DNA of 21,705 nt, from assembly GCA_964461135.1 (NCBI GenBank), contig CAYWTB010000078.1, positions 1 through 21,705 on the forward strand, given 5' to 3'. Both the position numbers and the translations under genes were made by a program. Origin of the DNA: RQOF01 sp964461135. GTDB lineage: Bacteria; Calditrichota; Calditrichia; RBG-13-44-9. Positions 16,050-21,705 of the stretch are shown here, piece after piece (within the stretch, counting starts at the first letter, position 1; the number at the start of each line of letters is the position of its first letter). Under the pieces are notes generated by a model. It had not been told where the DNA came from and did not search any database. It saw only the letters and a list, made by a program, of their open reading frames with translations.

Positions 16050-16856
16050 CTAACAGGACCGGTAATACCGGTATCGTTTCGCCTTGGTATCCAGATTCAA
16101 TTCTTTCAGAATTCTATATAACCTAAAATAACGAACTTTCTCTCTCCCGAAATCCTCATGCCGCAGCATTTTTTTCATTTTTCGCATGGAAATTAGGGGA
16201 AACCGGGCTACAATTTTTCGTATCTTTTCGTGAATGGGCAGCAGGGCAATATCCAATTCGTTTCGCCGGGATTTTCTCTCCCGGTGATTATCATCTTTAA
16301 TGACAGTCTTCTGTATCTGCGGAATCTTTTTTATTTCAGTAGCTGAGGGTCGCGTTTCACTGCGAGGTTCTTGAGACTCAAATAATTTTTTACTCTGCTC
16401 AAAAAAAGATGGGGATTCAGAGGCTGGCTGTACAGTAGGTGGTGATGGTTCGGCCGGTTTCTCCTCATCCTGCAATTTACCATTCGGTTCTGTTTTTGTT
16501 TCCACCCCGAAGGCACTCAAAGCTTCTTCCATGGAATTGTAATCTTCCATAATATGATAAAATTCCAGCATCTGAAAGATCTCGTAAATCTCGGCGTTCA
16601 TATTCACCAGTTTAATATCGCCGCCGTTTTCCCTGAATCGCTTCACTTCTCCCACAAAAACACCCCAACCGGCGCTGGACATATAAATTAAGGGAGCAAA
16701 GTCAAAAATGACATTAAAATGACTGCTCATGACCAGATTATCAAAAACTTTCTGTACCTTATCAGAATTACTCTGGTCAATATATCCCCCTAACTCCACC
16801 CGCACAACCGGCAGCGTTTTATCGACAAAATCTGTTTTTACCAGAAATTGAACCAT
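16050..16856 (-). CDS. STAS-domain protein with basic HTH-like C-terminal domain
   Basis: A 268-residue cytoplasmic protein. Residues 1-115 form a STAS/anti-sigma-antagonist domain. The segment FDFAPLIYMSSAGWGVF aligns with the SpoIIAA phosphorylation loop, with Ser61 in the phospho-acceptor position and Ser60 where many homologues have Asp. Residues of about 116-195 are a Pro/Glu/Ser-rich linker. Residues 196-268 are strongly basic and look like a winged-helix or helix-turn-helix (FPLISMRKMKKML, then FRLYRILKELNL). The pattern resembles the DNA-binding HTH_21 part of IS3-type transposases, which is an inference from spacing and RLYR/LxL signatures. It lies between the sugar transferase and the Wza-like gene. 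By analogy with SypA of the Vibrio fischeri syp locus, it may switch polysaccharide production by phosphorylation; here it may also bind DNA. No RsbW-type kinase is in the window. Confidence 0.75.
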   Translation of the reverse strand: MVQFLVKTDFVDKTLPVVRVELGGYIDQSNSDKVQKVFDNLVMSSHFNVIFDFAPLIYMSSAGWGVFVGEVKRFRENGGDIKLVNMNAEIYEIFQMLEFYHIMEDYNSMEEALSAFGVETKTEPNGKLQDEEKPAEPSPPTVQPASESPSFFEQSKKLFESQEPRSETRPSATEIKKIPQIQKTVIKDDNHRERKSRRNELDIALLPIHEKIRKIVARFPLISMRKMKKMLRHEDFGREKVRYFRLYRILKELNLDTKAKRYRYYRSC

Positions 16857-16903
16857 ATTTTTTTATAAAGTCAAAAGTAAAACTTCACAACCCTGATCAT
16901 TCA

Positions 16904-16952
16904 CTTATAACTTATAACTTACCACTTATTCCTTGTCCTTAATGTCCTTGTG
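16904..16952. repeat. Degenerate 7-bp tandem array overlapping a gene end
   Basis: Two exact CTTATAA units (16904-16917) are followed by drifting 7-base units beginning CTTA, CTTA, CTTG, and a final CCTTGTG. The array runs into the sugar-transferase gene, whose stop codon (16939-16941) and last residues lie inside it. Confidence 0.6.
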
Positions 16953-17961
16953 CCGTAAACACAACCTCTATCGTCTTTAATATAATAGATAAATTCATTT
17001 TAAGCGAATTTTTCTTTCCCAAATATTTTAGATCATAAGATAATTTTTCCCTGACATCATCAAGGTCTTCATCATAGCCGGTAGTCACCTGGGCTAAACC
17101 GGTGATCCCGGGTTTTACCTGCAAGCGGTTTTTATACATGGGTATTTCCAGGCGGTACTTTTCTACAAAATAAGGTCTTTCCGGACGCGGTCCGATAAAG
17201 GACATATCCCCGATCAGAACATTAATCAATTGCGGTATTTCATCTATACGGGATTTTCTCAGGATTCTCCCCACCCCGGTGACCCGGGGGTCATTTTTAC
17301 TGGCCAGTACCGGTCCGGACAATTTTTCCGCATCGATAAACATGGTTCTGAATTTAAATATACGAAAGATCCGACCGTCCAGACCCACACGTTCCTGGGA
17401 GTATAAAATGGGTCCTGGCGAATTTAGTTTAATCAACAACGCCGTAAAGGCAAATAGAGGCATAAACAGAAACATTAATGACAGCGCACAGAGCGAATCT
17501 ACCAGTTGCCTGGGAGTGGGAACTTTCTGGATTTTTAACTCTTTGAAGATCTGCTGAACAGTATGCCCGTAGATAATATCCTGCAGTTCGGGAGCCAATT
17601 CATATTTGACCTTCTCCTTTTTGCAGGAATCAATAATCTGGTGGATTTGGGCAATGTCTTCTGTATCGATGGCAATCACCACATGATTGATCTGAAAATC
17701 TTCCACCATTTTAGGAAAATCCTTGAATAATCCCAGACATTTCACATTCATTAATTTCTTGGCCACATCTGTCTGCTTAGAGCGTACGTCAATAACACCC
17801 ACTAAATTTTCCCGGTTTTTTAACTGCTCTTTTAACCGGTTATAGGCCAGTAAACCATACCTGTTGAACCCAATAATTGCAGTATTCCTTAGCCTGGTTA
17901 CAGCAGGCTGCTGGGTGACAGTACTTTCTTGTATCATATTTTCACCTGAATGGTTAGACAT
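16939..17961 (-). CDS. Polyprenyl-phosphate sugar-1-phosphate transferase (initiating enzyme)
   Basis: A 340-residue bacterial sugar transferase (PF02397-type) that primes synthesis by placing a sugar-1-phosphate on undecaprenyl phosphate. The C-terminal catalytic part shows FKFRTMFIDAE, NDPRVTGVGRILRKSRIDE (Asp240-Glu241) and GDMSFIGPRPERP. One membrane segment lies at about 159-183 (FLFMPLFAFTALLI), just before it. Residues of about 24-150 are a Rossmann-like CoA_binding_3-type domain. The N-terminal four-helix membrane bundle of WbaP/WcaJ proteins (about 460 residues) is missing. Two starts are possible: 17961 with GGAG only 3 bases upstream, or Met9 at 17937 with a better-spaced AGGTG. 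It is the first gene of the polysaccharide core. Confidence 0.92.
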   Translation of the reverse strand: MSNHSGENMIQESTVTQQPAVTRLRNTAIIGFNRYGLLAYNRLKEQLKNRENLVGVIDVRSKQTDVAKKLMNVKCLGLFKDFPKMVEDFQINHVVIAIDTEDIAQIHQIIDSCKKEKVKYELAPELQDIIYGHTVQQIFKELKIQKVPTPRQLVDSLCALSLMFLFMPLFAFTALLIKLNSPGPILYSQERVGLDGRIFRIFKFRTMFIDAEKLSGPVLASKNDPRVTGVGRILRKSRIDEIPQLINVLIGDMSFIGPRPERPYFVEKYRLEIPMYKNRLQVKPGITGLAQVTTGYDEDLDDVREKLSYDLKYLGKKNSLKMNLSIILKTIEVVFTAQGH

Positions 17962-18003
17962 AGCTCCGCCACGTCAACAACATTAACAAATTTAAAGGGC
18001 TAT

Positions 18004-18031
18004 ATTGTATTCGGATTGATCAAACTCACAA
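18004..18031 (-). promoter_or_regulatory. Possible sigma-70-like promoter before the polysaccharide core
   Basis: On the minus strand TTGTGA (18026-18031) and TACAAT (18004-18009) are separated by 16 bases, about 45 bases upstream of the sugar-transferase ATG. The spacing and boxes are reasonable, but the region is AT-rich and chance matches are common. Confidence 0.3.
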
Positions 18032-18056
18032 AAAAGTATTTCTATTGCCGAAGCTT

Positions 18057-18083
18057 TATTTCCGAAGCATTGCTTCGGAAATA
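18057..18083. repeat. Perfect 12-bp stem, 3-nt loop hairpin
   Basis: TATTTCCGAAGC (18057-18068) and GCTTCGGAAATA (18072-18083) are exactly complementary around ATT. A third CCGAAGC lies just before it (18048-18054). It is upstream of the possible promoter and may terminate transcription from upstream or act as a binding site. Confidence 0.6.
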
Positions 18084-18246
18084 GTATACAATATTACTCT
18101 TAAATACTGGTGCGCATTATCACTTTTAAGAAGAAAAAATTGTAAGTCAAACCGCATTTCTATTATCACCATTACTTCCTATCAACAATTGAACTCTCCC
18201 GAGTGCTAAAACAGGAGGTATTACCTGTAAGCATTATTGTCTACAG

Positions 18247-18264
18247 AAACCGTCTTAACGGTTT
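18247..18264. repeat. Short perfect hairpin AAACCGT/ACGGTTT
   Basis: AAACCGT (18247-18253) pairs with ACGGTTT (18258-18264) around CTTA. Nothing else recognisable lies in 18090-18490, which is AT-rich and without a credible open frame. Confidence 0.4.
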
Positions 18265-18499
18265 ATTGAGAGGAAAAGAATTAGAGCTTAAGAGTATTGT
18301 GAAGGTAGCTATTGGTGTATTTTACCCGATCTATATAAGACATATGAGGGATCCCTTTTGATATCATACATAAACGTCTATTATCGAAAAACATACGAAA
18401 TACTTTAACCGCATCTGCTATACAATAAATTCGAAGCCGTGAATTTAACAAATAAAAACAGTTTTTTCTAATAAAATTTGTTTGTGGTAAAAATTTGTT

Positions 18500-18620
18500 C
18501 TGGTTACTGGTTACTGGTTACTGGCTAAACCATGGAAGGTTTAGTCCGGCCGAGTCAACCGGAGGTTGACAGGGAGGCGGGAATGCTGGTTTCTGGAGAC
18601 CGGAGATTGAAAGGTAAAGG
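18500..18620. repeat. 7-bp tandem array interrupted by a hairpin module
   Basis: Three exact CTGGTTA units (18500-18520) and a CTGG are followed by a 61-base insert (18525-18585), after which the 7-base phase resumes with CTGGTTT, CTGGAGA, CCGGAGA. The insert carries CTAAACC (18525-18531) against GGTTTAG (18538-18544), and GTCAACC against GGTTGAC (18554-18570). A CTGG sits at both edges of the insert. Confidence 0.6.
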
Positions 18621-18681
18621 TTTGCTAGTCTCCTTATTGTCAACTAATTACTTGATGTTTGCCAAATCATAGAAGATCCTA

Positions 18682-18730
18682 CTTGTCTGGCTAATGGCCG
18701 TGACGGACTTTCACCATAAACAGGTTTATG
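18682..18730. repeat. Weak GC-rich palindrome relative and CATAAAC/GTTTATG hairpin
   Basis: TTGTCTGGC followed by GTGACGG (18683-18706) is a diverged relative of the GC-rich family at best. CATAAAC (18715-18721) pairs with GTTTATG (18724-18730). Confidence 0.3.
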
Positions 18731-18823
18731 CCAATCAATCGTTTAGCAATAACCTTTTTTATATGGAATCCTGTTTAATTTACATCTCTTGCTTAATTAT
18801 TTTACCGTAACTGTGTATCACTA

Positions 18824-18887
18824 AAATCCCCCCTAACCCCCTAGTCCGGCAACGCCGTCCTGATGGGCCTTTGCTAAAGGGGGGACT
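18824..18887. repeat. CCCCCTAA/AGGGGGG dispersed repeat with embedded GC-rich block
   Basis: The ends AATCCCCCCTAACCCC and CCTTTGCTAAAGGGGGGACT face each other as in common intergenic repeats. Between them, about 18843-18867, is the extra block AGTCCGGCAACGCCGTCC plus TGATGGG, related to the GC-rich quasi-palindromes. Confidence 0.5.
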
Positions 18888-18933
18888 ACCTTATAGCAAA
18901 TTCGTGTAATTTGTGGACCCATTTTGCCGACTA

Positions 18934-18972
18934 CCTGCCCGGCTTAGACGGGGCCTGCCCGGCTTAGACGGG
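18934..18972 (+). repeat. GC-rich quasi-palindrome, tandem duplicate
   Basis: The 20-bp unit CCTGCCCGGCTTAGACGGGG occurs twice head to tail (18934-18953 and 18954-18972, the last base differing). It follows the family consensus CCTGYCCGGY...GACGGG. Confidence 0.7.
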
Positions 18973-19023
18973 CCGACCGCCAACTGCAGGCTCTATCATG
19001 GCTCCTGGGGGAACCTGTTTTGT

Positions 19024-19090
19024 CCTTGAGCCTTGAGCCTGTTTTTGAAGCCTATCTCCTGTAACCTGATTCCTGTTTTCTGTCTTTCTT
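19024..19090. repeat. Degenerate 7-bp tandem array next to the FemAB-like gene
   Basis: Two exact CCTTGAG units (19024-19037) are followed, after a longer step, by successive 7-base units starting CCTATCT, CCTGTAA, CCTGATT, which decay toward the stop of the gene at 19111. Confidence 0.5.
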
Positions 19091-19110
19091 AATTTCAGAT
19101 TGAATTTACA

Positions 19111-20181
19111 CTACCGTGAAAGATATTTACGGATAGGAGGACCTACGATTGAAGAAAGCCTTATAGGAATGAATTTTCTCCACAATGATGCCATTAGTGC
19201 CAGGGATTTTGAGGAAGAATTAAAAGTGGAAATGGAAGTTTGTTCAATATCGCCGGTAAGAAACTGATAATTTTGCTCAATGATTTCGCATCCCCACTTC
19301 TTTTTGAATCTTTGTTGCCCTTCATACCGTACAGATCCAAAATCAAAATAACTGAAACCATTTTCAATTGCATACTTCAGAAATTCCCAATGCAACAGGT
19401 CATTTGGCCTTAAATGCCAGTAATCAGGATTGGAAGCAATAATACTGATACTGACTCTCTTACCGCATAAAAAACCCAGTAATGCAGAAATTTTCCTTGA
19501 ATCTTTTATGGCCCAAAATATTTTCAGCTCATTTCCAAATGATCTGTACGCATTCAAAAAGAATTCCAATTTATGGGGAGGTACACCGAGCCGTTTCATT
19601 GATTTTAAATATAACGGATAGAAGTAATCTTTAATGAGTGATTCGTTGCATTCTTCACGAATGATGAGGCCTGAATTTCTGGCCTTATTAACAGCTTTCC
19701 TCACTTCATAACGGATAGTCTTTTCCCAAAGTTCATCTACGGATTGATTAAGATGTAAAAATGCCAGTTGCTGCGGATTGCGGTTAAGGAACTGATGTTG
19801 AGCTAAATCTGCCCGTACATCGTGGTTGCCATGGATTTCCAGATATCCCCCGGGATTGTTTTCAGCCAGATAAGTTCGAAGTAGTTGAATGATGTGTAAA
19901 ACGTCCTCCGGTTTTACGTCAGGAGCAACGAGCAATCCCCCATATTCCGAAAATGGCTGACTTATCCAGCGTGTCCCCCTCACTAAATTTTTAATGATCG
20001 TTACGGGAATGAGAGCAACAATCGTATCCGATTTTAAAAAACAGATATGGCGGACCGTATATCCATAACATTTTACCACTTCACTGTAGTGATGTAAATG
20101 ACAGTATCGGCCTTCCCTGTTCTGTTTAACAAAATTATTCCAGGCATCCGGATTCTGCCAGTTGTCAACCAGTGTAATCAA
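19111..20181 (-). CDS. FemAB/GNAT-like N-acyltransferase
   Basis: A 356-residue protein with the double GNAT-fold layout of FemAB-related acyltransferases. The N-terminal half includes WNNFVKQNREGRYCHLHHYS and the conserved ISQPFSEYGGLLV. The second half includes the EVRKAVNKARNSGLIIRE segment, YLKSMKRLGVPPH, and the ending YFDFGSVRYEGQQRFKKKWG, which is typical of exopolysaccharide-associated FemAB-like proteins. Homologues transfer amino-acyl or acyl groups to peptidoglycan or glycans; the donor and acceptor here are unknown. It stands alone between two repeat-rich gaps of about 1.0 and 1.15 kb, so co-regulation with the polysaccharide core is not certain. No signal peptide or membrane helix is visible. 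Confidence 0.82.
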   Translation of the reverse strand: MITLVDNWQNPDAWNNFVKQNREGRYCHLHHYSEVVKCYGYTVRHICFLKSDTIVALIPVTIIKNLVRGTRWISQPFSEYGGLLVAPDVKPEDVLHIIQLLRTYLAENNPGGYLEIHGNHDVRADLAQHQFLNRNPQQLAFLHLNQSVDELWEKTIRYEVRKAVNKARNSGLIIREECNESLIKDYFYPLYLKSMKRLGVPPHKLEFFLNAYRSFGNELKIFWAIKDSRKISALLGFLCGKRVSISIIASNPDYWHLRPNDLLHWEFLKYAIENGFSYFDFGSVRYEGQQRFKKKWGCEIIEQNYQFLTGDIEQTSISTFNSSSKSLALMASLWRKFIPIRLSSIVGPPIRKYLSR

Positions 20182-20310
20182 AATTTGTCCTCACATTTCT
20201 ATGACGTTCATTCTATCCTTAACGTAGTAAATACTTGTAAAGTTCATCATACTATGTGCGACAGATCAATATTGATCATATAATTTTCCTGAAAGATGAT
20301 TTTGGTCAAC

Positions 20311-20400
20311 CAGTTCTTGGCTTGATACTCGATGCTGGTCGCTGGCTAAACCATGGAGGGTTTAGTCCCGACAAGTCTAATGGAGGTCAATAGTATCCGA
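20311..20400. repeat. Second copy of the CTAAACC hairpin module
   Basis: CTAAACC (20346-20352) pairs with GGTTTAG (20359-20365) around ATGGAG. The 27-base core 20342-20368 matches 18521-18547 with one change in the loop, then the two diverge. Degenerate 7-base units (CTTGATA, CTCGATG, CTGGTCG) precede it, as in the first copy. Confidence 0.55.
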
Positions 20401-20593
20401 TTAATGTGATTAAAACTTTACTAAATTGACTGGCACGAAATTCATTGGGCAACATTTTTCAGGATATAACTTATTTTTGACTTTACCCGAATGGTAAAAT
20501 GCATATTTATTTTGAAAGATTATAGATCAAAGACATTTTCAGGAAAATTTAATAAACTTCTAATATTTGAGGTCACCGAATTTCTGAATGCTT

Positions 20594-20813
20594 GTTCTTT
20601 TGCCTTGATGCAAAAGAACCAAAAAATCAAGACTGTCAGGAAAAATCTGGAAATTCAACGATGCACCTCACTAAAATTCTTAAACTCGTCCCCAGCACTC
20701 AATTGTTCATGATCTTATCTTTTGTTTTATACAGGGTGAGTGCTGGGGACTCAAACAGAAAGAATTTTTACGTTCGGTGCATCGGAATTTCTGGCGATTT
20801 TTTATGAAGGTCT
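20594..20813 (+). repeat. Long-hairpin element with pseudoknot-capable head, copy 3
   Basis: The head stem GTTCTTTTGC/GCAAAAGAAC (20594-20619), loop CTTGAT and partner ATCAAG (20626-20631) are as in copy 1. The tip stem is different and perfect: GTCCCCAGCACTCA (20688-20701) with TGAGTGCTGGGGAC (20737-20750), 14 of 14. The tip loop shares nothing with the other copies. The rest of the 20182-21217 gap has small hairpins (CCACTATGTGG near 20895, TTCCCT/AGGGAA near 20950) and no credible gene; the plus-strand open frames here translate the repeat. Confidence 0.75.
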
Positions 20814-21217
20814 CTCTTCACTACAGCTTATTTTTTAAGCGGACTGTAATAACCGAATGTAGACACGGAACCGGTAATCTTTCGCATGGCGACCACTATG
20901 TGGTAATCTTGCCCTTCTACAGGATACTTATTCGTCACCAGAAGCTTCCCTTATTCAAGAGGGAAAGAAACAACGGTGCCTAGTGATAAGACTTAAAATC
21001 AAGATTGACTGAATGTCATGGGTGTGTGTGTCTATACACAACCTGATAAGCGGAAGAATAGTAAGGTATATATATTTCATCCATTTATTTACTCTATATA
21101 TCAAGATCTTCAGGTATATAAAGAAAAAAGACGGCTGTCATGACGAACAACCGGTTCGATTTAGTATTTCATTTTGAATCATTTAACTTTAAGATTAGTT
21201 CATAAGACCAAAGGATT

Positions 21218-21667
21218 TTACCTCATCAAAACCATTTTGCGTGTCTCAACATGATCGTCAGCCTGTAAACGATACAGGTAAACACCGCTGGCCAGACCGG
21301 ATGCATTCCAATCGTATGAATAAGTTCCGGCAGAAAGTCTATCTGACACAAGGGTAGCCACTTCTTCTCCGAGAATATTGAAAATTTTAAGAGTGACTTT
21401 TTTGGGGATTGTCAATTCAAATTTAATGGTCGTAATTGGATTAAATGGATTTGGAAAATTCTGCAAAACTTTTAAATCTTTTGGAATTAAATTAGAAATA
21501 TTCTTCTCTTTCCAACCCGTGATCATGTTCCGGTCACCCCAGGTTGGCAAATCGATACCAGTAATAATTGCTCCCATGTCAGGAGCAGCACCTGTATATC
21601 CATCCGTAATCCCAGGTATAGCAACTCCAGCATTACGCGGTGCAGTTCCATCCGCCGCGTTTCTTAG
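21218..21667 (-). pseudogene. 3' remnant of a secreted beta-helix-type protein with T9SS sorting domain
   Basis: The reading frame is open from a TAA at 21668-21670 down to 21218, and shows protein signal throughout, starting LRNAADGTAPRNAGVAIPG then DGYTGAAPDMGAI. This is the typical end of parallel beta-helix surface proteins (usually ...APDIGAYE). The C-terminal 80 residues are a canonical type IX sorting domain: FPNPFNPITTIKFELTIPKK, then GEEVATLV, SAGTYSYDW and ASGVYLYRL. The only in-frame ATG (21577) falls inside the conserved region, so a complete gene is not present: the upstream 38 bases have stops in all minus-strand frames. Either a rearrangement cut the gene or it is a decayed fragment. 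Confidence 0.75.
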
Positions 21668-21705
21668 TTAATGACTCAGTTCATGAATTAATTACACTAC
21701 GTAGA

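Noticed and set aside
16196..16268. Transposase remnant inside the STAS gene
   Set aside because: The C-terminal HTH-like part is in frame, joined by a linker, and there is no DDE catalytic region or terminal inverted repeat, so a domain fusion is the simpler reading.
20592..20807. 71-codon plus-strand open frame
   Set aside because: It is the long-hairpin element copy 3 read as protein; the equivalent frame is not conserved in copies 1 and 2.
9657..20813. CRISPR array from the repeated elements
   Set aside because: The copies are kilobases apart, in both orientations, over 200 bp long, and no cas gene is present.

Overview
The window looks like a chromosomal segment from an AT-rich bacterium of the FCB superphylum (Calditrichota, KSB1, Marinimicrobia or Ignavibacteriota-like). 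The main evidence is two secreted-protein C-termini of the type IX secretion sorting kind; one has the classic FPNPFNP box followed by a GVYLYRL-type ending. No ribosomal or other marker gene is present, so the phylum stays open. All convincing genes are on the minus strand, so transcription runs from high to low coordinates.

Layout in transcription order, from the right: (i) 21667-21218, the 3' remnant of a secreted beta-helix-type protein with a sorting domain and no usable 5' end. (ii) 20181-19111, an isolated FemAB/GNAT-like acyltransferase. (iii) 17961-12439, a capsule/exopolysaccharide core: polyprenyl-phosphate sugar transferase, a STAS-domain protein with a basic helix-turn-helix-like C-terminus, a Wza-like export protein, and a Wzz/BY-kinase fusion. 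(iv) 12148-5250, sugar-building genes: a GT2 glycosyltransferase, an SDR epimerase/dehydratase, a zinc-type C-methyltransferase, an RfbF-like CDP-glucose synthase, a PIG-L deacetylase and a second C-methyltransferase. (v) 5088-526, two large secreted proteins: a LamG-like protein with three chitobiase-C-type repeats, and a VCBS/FG-GAP repeat protein with a sorting domain.

The inferred pathway is this. RfbF activates glucose as CDP-glucose. The SDR, methyltransferases and deacetylase modify nucleotide sugars toward a branched or deacetylated sugar. The sugar transferase primes undecaprenyl phosphate and GT2 extends the chain. The BY-kinase and Wza-like protein control and export it. No flippase, polymerase or CDP-glucose 4,6-dehydratase is in the window.

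The most unusual content is in the gene-free stretches, which hold several layers of repeats. First, three copies (9657-9874, 15631-15885, 20594-20813) of a 218-255 bp long-hairpin element open with a stem-loop whose CTTGAT loop can pair with a downstream ATCAAG; the copies show compensatory base changes. Second, GC-rich 19-25 bp quasi-palindromes (consensus CCTGYCCGGY...GACGGG) are embedded inside other repeats, twice in unpaired parts of one long-hairpin copy. Third, there are degenerate 7-bp-period tandem arrays, one running into the 3' end of the sugar-transferase gene. Fourth, a CTAAACC/GGTTTAG hairpin module occurs twice, next to heptad arrays. I cannot tell from the sequence alone whether these families are already catalogued.
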